A DNA stretch of 64,000 nucleotides from Ceratobasidium sp. AG-K (taxonomy: Eukaryota; Basidiomycota; Agaricomycetes; Cantharellales; Ceratobasidiaceae). Below the pieces are notes generated by a model. It was not told the origin of the DNA and ran no database searches. It saw nothing but the letters and a program-made list of their open reading frames with translations. Every line of letters starts with the position of its first letter. The first letter of the stretch is position 1. The stretch covers positions 2,418,001 through 2,482,000 of the forward strand of contig JAWNGF010000001.1 in assembly GCA_037039685.1 (NCBI GenBank), given 5' to 3'. The translations under genes were made by a program, and so were the position numbers. Shown piece after piece: positions 48,581-62,400 of this stretch.

Positions 48581-50405
48581 ATGTCCACTTCCAACCCACC
48601 CGCCGTCAACCCTGCTGCTATACCACTTCCACCTTCGCCGGAGCCTCAACTACAGCTTTTGAATGCGGGAGAGAGCAGCCTTGCATCTCGGAATGAACCA
48701 ACAACCAGCAATGACGCGAAGGAGGGCCGTTCGACTGCGCTCATTACATTACCTCCCCCAGAGCTAGTTCTATGTATTTTTATCCATGGCTTCAAAGGCA
48801 CAGAATCAACGTTTGCCGCATTTCCATCCAGAGTAGGGCACCTGTTGAACAAGTCCTCAAAGTGGGCAGAGGACACGCTGAACATCTAGATGACGAGCAC
48901 GAAGTCACACCAGAAACAGAGAGTCTTAAACCAGGAAATGTATCTGTGGAGTGTCTTGTTTTTCCTTCCTACGAAGTGAGTAGCTTGCCCTTCACTAAGC
49001 TTTTCTATATCTGAGGCATACGTAAGACAAGAGGCGAACTTGTATGTGGGATCAATATAATACCCTGTTGCGTTGAATCGTGATCCCCACTCTGAAGAAA
49101 GAAGCAGCTGAGCGATTTGTGGACTGGCTCACTGCACTCACGGTTCAGAAAGAAGTGGCACATCAGTTGAAAGGCGGTCATGGGAAAGCAAAGATTATAC
49201 TCTGTGGGCATAGGTAAGTTAATGCGCAGTCAAAGATAATAAATTACTAAACCTATGATAGCATGGGTGGATTCATCGCTGCTGAATCACTACTATCAAT
49301 ATCTCGAAGTCGCCTGGATAAGGATGCTCCGCTCTGGCCATGGATTGTGGGGATCGTTGCATTCGACACGCCAGTAAGCCCACAACTGGACTAACTGACC
49401 AAGTACAACCATTGACATGACCCACGGTTCAACAGTACTATGGTTTACATCCCTCTGTCTTTAGTAACAGTGCAAGTAAAGCAGCTGACTATGTATCTGC
49501 TGCCCACCAAGCCTTTTCGACATTCAACTCGCTCCGCCCTAGTTCCCCTGCACCTGCCCCTCAACCGATCCGCGCAGCGATAACAGGACCCGTTATTAGC
49601 ACGATGCAACATACCAAGTCGTCCTCTCCTTGGACTACCTGGTCCCAGCCGTAGGCGGCGCACTCATTGCCGGCGCTGCAGCAGCGGGGACAGCGTATTG
49701 GAAGCGGAAGGAAGTAGCTCAATATGGTGCTCGAGTTGCTGGTGTCGGAACTTGGTTGCGCGATCATATGCAGTACATTGGAAACCTTTGGGATGAACAA
49801 GCACTGAAAGTGAGGGTTGATGCGATTATGGATATGGTCGAGGAGGGAGGGCTAGTGTTTTACAAGTAGGTCCATCTCGCGACACCCATCGTTTCTCGTG
49901 ACGCTAGAACCTTGGTAGCTACTATACGGTCATTCCCGCCCAGCAAGAAGTACCCCAGCGAACGGACCTTTATTATCCTGCCACCAAAGACTTCCGTTGC
50001 CGTTCAAAAGCGTGCATTTATCCCAGCACACAATGCCGTGGCCGCTGATGAAATCGCCGCTCACATTGGGATGTTCGAGGCTCAAACCAATGACGGTTAC
50101 TACTCGCTTGGTCTGCGGGCTGCGGAGAGCATATGCGGCGGAGTTATCGTCGGACGGAAATGGGTGCACGATGGGAGGCTATCCTGGGTGTGGAGGACGA
50201 AGGCGGGTCGAAGCGAGTTATGCAGGAAAAGGAGAACGAGAGAATCGAGACAAAGACAGAAGAGGAAGTTCACAAGCTGAACAAAGGACAAGTACCACGT
50301 ACCGAGGCCATTCCGGCCGATGGAGAGGGCGGCGTTGCCGCAGAAGCCCTTAGACCAACGATGGATGAACCCGCACCCGAGACTACCGCAGGGTCATCGG
50401 GTTAG
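48581..50405 (+). CDS. DUF676/ROG1-like serine esterase, with one or two apparent single-base deletions
   Basis: An alpha/beta hydrolase, probably lipase-like. ATG is at 48581 (MSTSNPPAVNPAAIPLPP). IFIHGFKGTESTFAAFPSR is the oxyanion-side start and GHSMGGFIAAESLL the nucleophile elbow. Introns are short: one at about 48854-48915 removes a frame end and joins LLNKSS to LKPGNVSVECLVFPSYE. A 15-nt microexon (49027-49041, coding TRGEL) sits between two introns. After SSSPWTTWSQ the reading frame stops at 49655, but the next frame continues with PAVGGALIAGAAAAGTAYWK and YIGNLWDEQALKVRVDAI. One missing C in the CCC at about 49644 would join them. A further frame change near 50120-50160 leads to an acidic C-terminus ending at 50405. 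Its stop is 32 bp from the NAA10 stop (convergent). Confidence 0.75.
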
Positions 50406-50437
50406 ATGCAATAACGACAGTGTATTGGATGTGTAGT

Positions 50438-51169
50438 TTAATGCAAGTATTTCAAGGATAATTTCATGGCATACGCATCCTCCCCGTCGGCGTCTAAAAC
50501 ATAACGTAAGTCAGGCGGTTATTCTGACGTGCTGTACTTACAATACTTTTCCTCGACGCCCGCAACCTCGAAGCCTAGCGTATCCCTGTATAAACCAATA
50601 GCCGCCCTATTGGACTTGCGTACATGAAGCGAAACATATTTCGCCCGGTAGACAGTGGCCATTGCCTCTTCTATAAACTCGTTCAATATACTGCCGCCAC
50701 CACGACCCGGGGTACGTACGAGACTGGATCATAAGCTTCTTGGCAAGTCCTAGTCTCCGGTAAGTCCTAAGCACGGAGATGGAAGTGACATGTCCGTGAG
50801 GCTCTTCGCCCTCCTTTCGGTCCTCATCCCTGTAAAGCGCGACGGATCAATGTGAATGCACAAACTAGACGTAGAAGTCACTTGCATTTTGGCCATGATG
50901 TATCCAACAATTCGGCCCTTGTGGTCTTCGGCAACATAAGAGAGTTGCGGCCATGTCATCGCATGATACATATCTGCCCAAGTTCTCTCGTCGATCGACT
51001 TGACCCTCAGCCATGTGTCGTTTTACATACAGTACTTCATTTGGTAATTTTCAGGAAGATTTTGCAGGTTGCATGCTTGCATTCCTGGGAGGTCTTCGGG
51101 CTGGTGTACATTTTAAATCACTATTGTATAAGTATCAAGTCTACCCACTGTGGCTCGTCGGATATTCAT
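50438..51169 (-). CDS. ARD1: N-alpha-acetyltransferase catalytic subunit NAA10 (ARD1)
   Basis: This is the catalytic subunit of the NatA complex, which acetylates protein N-termini on the ribosome. ATG is at 51169 (MNIRRATVG) and TAA at 50440-50438. Introns (51141-51084 region, about 51030-50974, and others) join [20 protein letters not shown] and [24 protein letters not shown] motifs follow: [20 protein letters not shown] carries the acetyl-CoA-binding RxxGxA loop, then [20 protein letters not shown] and [18 protein letters not shown], the NAA10 signature. The length of about 160 residues is the catalytic core; the C-terminal tail of yeast Ard1 is short here. The gene is divergent from NDUFAF3 with 97 bp between start codons. 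Confidence 0.95.
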
Positions 51170-51266
51170 GACGGTTAAATTGGAGGTGGGGGTGGAGAGC
51201 AAATTCGTATCGGGTACAAATCCAGCGCCGATCTCTCAAACCGTGCCCATTCTATTTCATTTTCTA
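51170..51266. promoter_or_regulatory. Bidirectional promoter, NAA10 / NDUFAF3
   Basis: Only 97 bp separate the two start codons, so both promoters and both 5' UTRs must fit here. No TATA box is evident. Compact head-to-head pairs suggest co-expression. Confidence 0.5.
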
Positions 51267-51978
51267 ATGCATATGATGTCAACTACCACCCTACGCCTTG
51301 CACGCTCTCTAGCCCCGTGTCTTGCTCGAGGCGCGTCGACCTCGTTGTCAAGGACACAAGTGCTAAACGCCACGGGTCGGCGCGCAAACAGCGGTCTTAC
51401 AAACATTCTAGGAGACGGACCCGCTCCGGCTGTTCAGGTCAAGAGCGCGGGAGAGAAAGGGATCGAGTTGGCTGATGGTGAGTAAATTTCTGTCATCTCC
51501 TGCAGAATTACTAACAAAGCGCATGTACCCCAGGTTTGATTCTGGCAGGGCCGTGCATCTTTCTAGCAGGGCGGGTGTTCCTATGGGACGTCCCTACACC
51601 AAACGAGCGCTGGTCAAACTGGAGGCTGGAGCATTTCGAGGTGTTTGATGTGGTGATTCCAAAGCCCGGTATGCTCTCAGTTGAGGAATTTTGAGTCGGC
51701 CCTAAGTAATGCGCATGGCTCATGTAGAACTGCTGCTGCTCGGCACGGGCAAGGGCGCCTCGCTGCCTCCGCCCAGCTTCCGCGACTATTTGGGAAAGAT
51801 TGGCGTACAGGTTGACATCATGGATACGGTAAGTGCCGTTGCATATGGCACAGGTTTAGCCGTCTCATGCATTGATCAGCGCAACGCCTGTTCAACCTAT
51901 AACCTTCTAGCGGAAGAGGGCCGTCGCGTGGCGGCTGCTTTGTTACCAGTCCAGCCACGAGCGTGGGAGCGAAAGTAG
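51267..51978 (+). CDS. Complex I assembly factor NDUFAF3 (Mth938/DUF498 domain)
   Basis: ATG is at 51267 (MHMMSTTTLRLARSLAP) and TAG at 51976-51978. The N-terminus is a good mitochondrial presequence (Arg- and Ser-rich, no acids). Introns (about 51478-51533, 51668-51726 region, 51829-51878) join LADG to LILAGPCIFLAGRVFLW. The DUF498 fold shows WRLEHFEVFDVVIPKP, then ELLLLGTGKGASLPPPSFRD and YLGKIGVQVDIMDTRNACST and NLLAEEGRRVAAALLP, which is the typical end of the Mth938/NDUFAF3 family. It helps assemble the matrix arm of complex I. The protein is about 165-180 residues. Confidence 0.9.
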
Positions 51979-52181
51979 GCTGTGGGAATGTGTTTGCGCT
52001 TTTACACTCCCAAAAATCGTAGATAAAGTAACAAATTATAAGGCATTCGGTTGGCGCAATGATTCCGTCAAACACTCGTCGCTGCGGCCGCGCGTCGTGC
52101 ATATACAAAGTGACGTAGACCATATGCGGTTTGTTGACATTATATCACGTAATCAGATCAGATGACGCGGGTGCCGCCCCA

Positions 52182-52188
52182 TATAAAC
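52182..52188 (+). promoter_or_regulatory. TATA box of the proteinase A gene
   Basis: TATAAAC at about 52182-52188, 40 nt upstream of the ATG at 52228. Confidence 0.55.
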
Positions 52189-52227
52189 AACTGTTGAACG
52201 AGCGGTGGTCTTCAGTCGCCCACCACC

Positions 52228-53617
<1,390 letters not shown>

Positions 53618-54415
53618 GTGTTGGGACTTTGTTCATGAGTTTTTATTGTGATGTGATACGCGATGTTTTAGTAATGATATCCAACGAGTTTTGACTATTT
53701 AGCCAGCTGTCCCGCGAGCTCCAACACGCAATCAATCTGCAAGAGATTTGTGTTGGGATCCAGGTCCTCGATTCATTAGTGAAACACCGTCTGACAAAAT
53801 CCGATTTATCTCTACATCGGGGCGTCGATCGATTATGACGGCACTTTTCGCTAAAATTATTTATGAGCCGGCTTGGGCTTTACATACCACCCGAGTAGGA
53901 TGACCTCATTCCCGATCATGACACACCCACATCGTTTGGCACTCAAATCGCAGTATTAGACTACTAATGAGTCTCGGCGTGGGGTTCCGGTCGTCATGAG
54001 TCAGATGAATCTAGAACTACATGCAGCTTATTAGTGGGGTTATACAAGCCAGTTCCAGACGAAATGAACTCTGAAACAACCGCATGACCCTTGTGTGATG
54101 ATCACACAATAGCCTGCGTTGTACTCGAAACAATGAGCATTATCTTGTGTAGTTTAGCTGACTGGCATGCACGCCCCATATTTCGTTTGGTGCTCCGGCA
54201 TGGACGTACTGGCATAACCGAAATCAAATGGAATACGATCATCGCACCCACCTCCACCACCTCCACCACCAATTTCATTGTATTGCAGTAGCCGGAGCCT
54301 TGTCCGCGGCGTCGTGGGAGACGCGGTTGTCAGTTTTCGAGATATAAATAGGGCCTAGAGGGCGGCTTAAGCTCCTCAGAACTACTACCCCTATAATCCT
54401 ATCTCACCCTCTGAA
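53618..54415. other. Intergenic region with Cys/Pro-like CCACCT microsatellite
   Basis: About 800 bp. A short CACC/CCACCT microsatellite lies at about 54245-54270. A strong TATAAATA at 54343-54350 belongs to the alcohol dehydrogenase. No other gene. Confidence 0.5.
54343..54350 (+). promoter_or_regulatory. TATA box of the alcohol dehydrogenase gene
   Basis: TATAAATA 66 nt upstream of the ATG at 54416. Confidence 0.65.
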
Positions 54416-55969
54416 ATGTCGGGCTCCAACTTGGTTTTCAAAGGTTATGGTGTCCATGATGTAAAGAAATGGGTAGGTACCTGTCAACCTGTGTGTCAAC
54501 TGGTTCTGACATTCCGCAGAGCGAGTTTGAAGTGATTGATGTGAAGCCCAAGCAATGGGAAGAGGAGGATATTGATATCTCAATTTCTCACTGTGGGTAA
54601 GCAACGATCCTTTGCCATTCAGCTGCCTTGATTGGATTAATTATTTTGACGTAGCATCTGCGGCTCCGACATCCATACAATTACCGGTGGTTGGGGTAAT
54701 ATCAAGCGGCTCCCGCTTGTTGCGGGGTGAGTATTGAGGCCTTCGTGAATACATTCTGTTTCGTTAATGGGCAAAACTAGGCACGAAATTGTTGGCACTG
54801 CCGTCCGTGTTGGCTCGATTGCAGCCGAGAAATCTGGAATCAAAGTCGGCGACCATGTTGGTGTCGGCGCACACATCGGTGGTTGCGGCAAATGCAGGGC
54901 ATGCAAGAGTGGCAACGAGAACTACTGTCCCAAGGGACTGGATACTTATGTGAGTTAATTTGTATGTTCCCTACACAGCGGGTTGATTGGAATCTATGCG
55001 AAAGAACTCATTCTACCCAGACGGCACATTGAGCCAAGGTGGTTATGGTACTGCGATTCGGGCGAATCATCAGTATGTGTTCCCAGTCCCGAAGGAATTG
55101 AAGCCGGAGTATGCAGCTAGCATGATGGTGAGCAGTTCGTTTCTAAGACTCCGTGACGGCTTTCTCATCAAGTATGCTTAGTGTGCTGGGTTAACTATGT
55201 ACTCGCCCTTGGTTCGTAATGGTGCTGGGCCGGGAAAGAAAGTCGGGATCATTGGACTTGGCGGGTTGGTAAGTGCAAACAAGTGTTCTCATGATATGGC
55301 CTCTAATCCCACGTCGATAGGGTCATTTTGGGGTTCTCTTTGCGAAAGCCTTGGGAGCCGAGGTCTACGTGTTCTCGCATAGTCCTCGTAAGGAGCAGGA
55401 CGCAAAGGCCCTCGGAGCCGACCATTTTATCGTCACCTCGGAGAAGGTATGGAAAGGAAGTCACCTTATTCGAATAACGATCTTATTAGCCTCATAGGAG
55501 AACATGAAACGCCTTCGCGGCGAGCTCGATCTCATCATTTCAACCATTGACGTTGCGGACAATTTCCCATTGAGAGATTACTTGAGGTGATTGGACATTC
55601 GCTCGACTGGATGCGTAATCCTGATCACATTGACCAGGCTGCTCTTCGTCCACGGCACTTTTGTCAACGTTGGTATTCCCGACGCAAAGCTGCCTCAGAT
55701 TGCACCATTTGGCATTGTTGCCAATGGGTGCAAACTTGCGGGGTCGCTCATTGGCTCAAAGAAGGAGGCCACAGAGATGCTGGTCAGTGAACTTGACTGT
55801 ATATGCTCGGGATGACGGGCTCAAGCATATCTTATAGGAATTGGCTGCGAGGAAAAACATCCAGCCGTGGATAGAGGTATTCCCCATGAGCAAGATAAAA
55901 GAGGCTGTAGAAGGGATGAAATCAGGGAAGCCCAAGTACCGTTATGTTTTGAAACAGGACCTTGCATAA
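54416..55969 (+). CDS. Zinc-dependent NADP alcohol dehydrogenase (ADH6/cinnamyl-alcohol type)
   Basis: ATG is at 54416 (MSGSNLVFKGYGVHDVKKW) and TAA at 55967-55969. Nine or so exons join in frame to about 350 residues. ISHCGICGSDIHTITGGWG carries the catalytic-zinc Cys and LVAGHEIVGTAVRVG the zinc His. HIGGCGKCRACKSGNENYCP holds the four structural-zinc cysteines. The Rossmann motif is KVGIIGLGGLGHFGVLFAKA, followed by SHSPRKEQDAKALGADHFIV with an SxxKxxx pattern that fits NADP(H) preference. The C-terminal AGSLIGSKKEATEML is family-typical. It probably reduces aromatic or aliphatic aldehydes such as lignin-derived ones; substrate is inferred only. No signal peptide. Confidence 0.93.
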
Positions 55970-56411
55970 AGTACCGGTTGTAACTAATACTCAAATTATC
56001 AATTGTGTATTTAATTGGAGTGTTGTACGGGTGTAGTAATAAGTACCAGTGTCGTAAAATTTATAGTCTACCTGCCTAAAGACTCTGATAATTGGGACCA
56101 GGTTGAATGTATGCCTGGGTGTTCGCAGGTATTGTTAGCGCGTCGTGTCCGACCTATCTCCATCGGCGATTGTTTGCGTCTGATTATAGCGCATCACCAT
56201 TCACGTGACATATGATTGGTCACGGATGTTTATCCCTGCCGCTTGCCCAACACGGTTCTGGCCAGCTTACCCAACGGCCTAGTTGTTCTGTGGCTTCAAG
56301 TCTAGAGCCTTTCGTACCTAGCTAATCCGAACCTATAATTCTTCGCTGGTTCTACTTGTATTTCTGCACCTACTTTTTCGGCTTTTATTTTAAAGTTAGA
56401 CGCGTCTCGGG
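55970..56411. other. Intergenic spacer
   Basis: Promoter region of the TOG gene; contains TCACGTGA at about 56203. No gene. Confidence 0.5.
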
Positions 56412-59400
56412 ATGGATGGTGCGCCGCCCCCAGAGGAGGATTTCTCAGGCATTCCTATCGGAGAGAGACTTGTGCACAAGGTGAGATTATCTGCCTGGTC
56501 TATTGATTACTTTATAGAGTTACCGGCTCACAATATATTAGAACTGGAAAGCCCGTGTGCACGGGTACGAGGCTCTCATCAAGACTTTCCAGGCAACTGC
56601 TTCAGAGGACGATCCCGCATTCAGGCCGTATATCTCAAATTCAGACCTGCTGAAGAAAATCGCGACAGATGCCAATGCCGTTGCGCAGGAGAAGGGTCTC
56701 GAGGTCATTCTTGCGTTGGTGGAGTTTGCGGGCGAGGGGGCTGCCCGAACTAGAGATGCGGTGATACCCGCCTTGGTAGACAAATGTTATGGGTCGACGC
56801 GTGCGGGAACTAAGGCCAAGGCCATCGAGCTAACACTTCGTTATGTCGAGATCGACAATGGTGGCGAGGCGATAGTGGTATGTTCCATGACTTGCGCTAG
56901 CCCATATCCTACGCAATACTTAATTATGTTTGTAGAACGATCTTATACCTGGACTCAGTGCCAAGCAGCCCAAGGCTGTTCTAGGTACTGTCAACGCACT
57001 TCGAGAAATGATCAGGTATATCGTAGTTTGAGTTGTTTGCTAGGTTGCTGTTTAACCCTTTCGGTAGCACGTACGGCCCAAAGGTTGTCCCTCCGAAGTT
57101 GATCCTCAAGAACCTCCCTAAGATATTTGGTCACACCGATAAAAACGTCCGAGCGGAGGGTACTGGGCTCACCCAGGCCCTATACACCTACCTTGGCCCT
57201 GCATTGCAGCCATTCCTATCCGAGCTCAAACCGGTTCAGATCAAAGAGCTGAACGAAGGGTTTGAAGCGCTTGACAAGGAGTCGAAAGGTCAGGGCACAG
57301 GAGCGCAGACCAGATGGACCAAGGCGCAAGCCCGGGAACGACAGGCGGCCGAGGAGAGGGCCGAGGAGGAAGGGGGTGCCGCTGCTGGAGGTGAGTGAGC
57401 TTTGTGTCTGGTCGGACTGGGAGGCTTACGAGGTTATCAGAAGAAGTCGACGTTGAGGAAGCTGTCGATCCCCTGGAATTCGTGGAGGCTATCGATATCA
57501 TGCCCAAAGTACCTGCTGACTTTCAAGAGAAGCCATGGGTTCGTCGAAATGGAAAGACCGTAAAGAGGCTCTGGACGCTCTTTTGGAGGCGCTCAAAGCC
57601 AGTCCCAAAATCGCTGATTCGGACGGGCACGGGGAACTTGCGAAAGCACTTGCCAAACGCATGTCTGATGCAAACATAATGTGCGTCATTACAGCAGCCA
57701 ACTGCATCGAGGCTTTGGCCAAGGGCGTCGGCCAGTCGTTTGGCCGGCATCGTTCATCTTTGGTCAACCCCATGCTGGAGCGTCTAAAGGAGCGTAAGGC
57801 GAACGTGACGGATGCGATTGGGGCGGGGTTAGACGCTGTGTTTCTAACAGTGCGTTCCGTTTGGTTTCGTCCGTCTCGCATCTGGTCTAACCCCATTTTC
57901 TTGCGTAGACGACCTTGCCTGAGGTAACGGATGATATATTGAACTCGCTCAAGTCCAAAAACCCTCAGGTCAAAGAAGGAACTCTTAAGTTTCTCAACCG
58001 CTCGCTTGCAACTACTCGGATCCCCCCAGCCAAAGACCACGTCAAGCCGCTTTCCACTCAACTTGCGGCTTTGCTTGAAGATAGCGATGAAAAAGTTCGC
58101 ACTGGTGCAGCGGAGGGTCTCGGTTTGACGATGAAAATTGTGGGGGAGCGTGCCTTGAATCCGGTGATGGAGGCTATGGATGACATTCGGAAAAGCAAGG
58201 TCAAGGAGGCGTTTGAGAAGGCTCAGGTCAAGTGCAAGGCTAGCGCAGCTCCACCACCCAAACCTCCGGCAGCGGCAGCGGCAGCCCCCGCAAAGGTGTG
58301 TCCCCTAGCTAAGCTGCCCCGTACGTGCCAACTGAGTGTCAAATCTAGAAAAAGAAAGCCGCTCCTCCACTTAAAGCTGACATGGTCTTTGACGATTTAC
58401 CTGCAAAGGAGGAACCAGCGGTATGCACTTCATGGATTCCAAACTGGTAGGTGCTGACGTTTGCTCTCTTTAGCCGAAGAAATCTGAGCTAGCCGATGAT
58501 ATTGCGCCCCCGAAAGCCAAGCCCCCTGCAAGGTTTATGGTAAGCCTCTAATCATCACCGTTCGCATATTTCCTGGTGCTCATTCATTACCCTGTGCAAA
58601 AGAAAAAGACACCTGCTGCAGGCGAGAAGACGGCGGAAAAGCCGGCAGCTTCTGGAGCCCCTGCTGCTATGGCCAAAAAACTTCCTCCTGCCGTGGCAGC
58701 TGTTTCGAACAAGGCTTCCAAGGCTGCTCCGCCTGCTGCAGCCGAGGGCTTCAAGTACAAGTTTACTCCTGAAGATGCAGAGGCTCAATATACCGAGTTG
58801 GTTCCCGCTCAAATACAAACCGATCTTGCGGATGCTCAGTGGAAGGTTCGATTGGCGGCCTTGGATGAGATGAATACTTGGCTTAGCAGTGAGCTGAGCG
58901 GTAGTGGGGTAGAGAGCGAGATCTTGTTTCGGTTCCTTGCTAAGAAGCCTGGTTGGGGAGAGAAAAATTTCCAGGTGAGTGTCTCGTTTGTTCTTAGGCC
59001 ACTTTATTAATTACTTCCCGTTCAACTCTAGGTTTCTGCCAAAGTTTACGCGTTGATGGGCATGCTTGCCGAGCAATCTCCTACTTTCGGTCGTGGAGCA
59101 GCGGCACTCGCCATTCCTCACCTCGCTGAAAAGCTTGGAGACGTTAAACTAAAGAAACCCGCAGGGACTTGCTACTCCAGTTCGCAGAAAAGACATCGTT
59201 ATCGTTCGTCCTTAGTCAAGGTAGGGTTTACTTAAACTGTGGGATTCATTTCGCTAACGGTAGCTTAGCATATGACCCAATCTCGAAGCAAAAAGCCCCG
59301 AAAGTCGTTGCAGACTCATTAAACTGGGTCAAACAGGCATTGGCCGATTTTGGCGTTGCTGGTTTGTCGATGCGAGCCTTGATCGACTTCTTAAAGGCCG

Positions 59401-62400
59401 CCCTGCAGAATTCCAATGCCGCGGTTCGGTCCAGTGCTACGAGCACTTTGGTTACTCTCCGATTGTTCGCTGGGCCCGGTGCGTTCTTTTCGGTCGCATG
59501 ACGGTTTGCTGGACTAACTCCTAACGTTGCAGCCATCAAGGACTTTATGGAGGATCTTAATCCCCAATTATTATCGACTATTGATTCAGAGTTCAGCAAA
59601 GTTGATGGCCAATCGGCTCCAGAACCAACACGCTTCTCCGCGGACGTAGCCGCTGCTCCCACCGGAGGGGCTAAAGCGGGCACCGTTGATGTAATGGAGG
59701 AACTCTTCCCTAGAGTCGATTTGGACAAGCTCGTCGGCGCCACTACAATTGTTACCGATGCAAAGAGCGACCAGTGGAAGACTCGCAAAGAAGCTTTGGA
59801 GCTGCTACAGTCGATTCTTGATGTCAAGGCGAACCAACGATTGAAACCGAACATGGGTTAGTGGCCGACGTTCAGGCTAATGATTCTGCTCACCAGTCGT
59901 GTTCTATAGGCGAGATTGGTCAAGTGCTCAAGATGCGAGTCACCGATACGAATAAGGTCGTTCAAGCGTTGGCGTTGGATATCATTACCCGTATCAGCAA
60001 TGCTATGAACAAGCCATTCGAGAAGCACACCAAACTGCTTACTTTGCCTGTCGCTACAGTCTTGTCCGACCAAAAGGCGAACGTTCGCGCGCTTGGGGTC
60101 TCTACGCTGAGCGCCATGGCCACTGCTTGCGAAGGCCTCGAATCTATGTGTGGACCACTTGGTTCAGCTTTGGAGGCCGGGAATCCTGTGCAACGTGGTG
60201 CCCTTTTAGGATGGCTCGCCGAGTGGTTTAAAACTCACGAGCCCAGTGCTGGACTCGACCTCGCATCTTGGGCTGCTCCTATCGTTTCATGCCTAGAGGA
60301 CAGAAATGCCGAGGTTCGCAAAGGGGCTCAAGCCGTCTTGCCTATCGTCGTCTCGTGTGCTGGATATGACCATGTCCTCAGCCAGACGAACTCCCTAAAG
60401 CCAGCTTCGAGGTCAACAGTACTGCCCCTCATTCAGGCCGCCCGTGGCTCTGCTCCAGCCGCTCCGGCCCCTGCCCCAACCGCTACCCGTGCACCTCCTA
60501 AGCCCGCTGCTATCAAGACCGCGCCCGCCATAGCGAAGGTAGCATCCGCCGCCGCTGCAGACTCTCCGCCTGCCTCACCTGCCCAATCAGCTGCCCCAAA
60601 GTCCGCTCTTGCTGGGCGCGTAGGCGCTGGTACCGGCCGTCGTATGATGCCCCTGAATGCTGCTGCCACAAGGCCCGATTCACGAGGTGACTCGGAGGAC
60701 CGACCTGGATCCGCTGCCAGTGTGCGGGCGCCATTGAAGGCTAGTGCGCTGAAACGTCCAGCCGTTCCAGCCAAGGCTGTCACACCTGTCTCGTCTGGAG
60801 GAGTACCGTTCGTTACGTCCAATTCTGACGTCAAGGCTGCGCGCCTTGCAAAAGACGGCTCGCGGTGGATAATCGAATCTGGGCCTACCAGGAAAGACTT
60901 GGTCGAGATTTTGCACCATCAGATGGAACCACATGCTTCGAAGGAGTTGTTTGGATATCTCTTCAGTCGCGATCATAATGCGGTAGGCGACTTCATCACC
61001 GGAATCGGCGTGCTGGTCGATGCTTTTACCGATGCGGTATCTGGAGATGAACGACTCGGGCTGCCAATCGACGACTTGAAGGCGATACTCTTGGCAAACC
61101 AGGACTTGGCTCTTAAATATGCATCGCTTCGAGTACACGAACCCCAGCCCAACTTGATTACCCGTTGTGTCGATCTGGTAGACAGCGTCATTTCTTTCAT
61201 GAGCGCAGAGAAGTACATGATGCCTGATGCTGAAGCCTTGACCTTCGTGCCAACATATATCCACAAGGTAAGCGGACTGGGTTGTTGGGTTGGCGGATAA
61301 TTGTGACGTGGACCGTGCTTACAGCTAGGAGATGCTCGCGAGGCCGTACGTGTTCGAGTCCAAGCCATCGTCGAGAACATCCAGCTCGTCTTCCCGACTA
61401 GCCGGTTGTTTTCACTGCTGCTCGAGCACGGGCTTAAAAGCAAGGTTTCAAAAACGAGGCAGGGGGCTCTTGACGAACTGGCGAGCATCCTCAAGAAATC
61501 GGGTATGCGGGCCTGCGACCCTGCCAAAGCATTCCCAGTAATCGCTGCGATGGTATCTGACAAGGATCCGTATGTTCGTAAATCAGCTTTGACCGTGATC
61601 GCGTTAGTACATCACACCGATTATTGATCGCACGAGCTAACCTCTGTTGTAGCGAGGGATACGTGTTGGTGGGCGACAAAATTTGGAAGTATCTAGGTCA
61701 ACTTTCTGGCAAAGACAAAACCCAGGTCGAGGAGCGGCTTCGTCGTACTACAACTCTGGCTCAACCCCCATCTCCAGCCAAACCGGAGGTGGCACCTGTG
61801 CCTGCGATTGCTCGACTCACTACCGGCGTACCTCGAGCTGGCTCACCTGGACCGGGCTTGCGCTATGGGGGTATTCCGAGACCCGCTTCTCCTGCCGTAG
61901 TTGCCCGCGCCGTTAACCCATCTTCTCCAACCCACTCAACCCGACCACAGTCGCCTGCCGCATTCTCGAACATAGGAAGGTCTGCTTCTCCTACTGCACC
62001 GCGGATGCCTCAAGCCACCGGGGCAGGCCCTTCTTCGCCCGTCCGATCCAAAGGGCTGGTGCCACCCTCCAAGCTGTCTCTCCCTCGGGCTAGAGGAAAC
62101 TCGCTCCGGCAGCCTGGCGCCGAGTCGGCTCGCTCTGTGCCGACCGTGAACGGGAATCGTGCCGAACAAGGCTCAACCAAGGAGGAAGAACCTGCGGTGG
62201 ACGATATCACTCGAGTGATATCGAATATTCTTTCCAATGACCCAGGTCGAAGCGTAGAGGCTCTCAAGACGATTCAAAATGTCCTTGAAGTCCCATCGGA
62301 CCAAGCACCTCTTTCGAAAGCTTTCCGTGATCTCGCGGATCATACTGAAGGGCTTGTTGAGACGATCGTCATCCAAATGAGCCAGACGTTCGAGCGGACC

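Noticed and set aside
48840..48960. A frameshift early in the esterase after FPSRVGHLLNKSSK
   Set aside because: A 62-nt intron (donor GTGGGC, acceptor AGAGAG) joins the two frames in phase and yields the expected FPSYE motif, so no error is needed.
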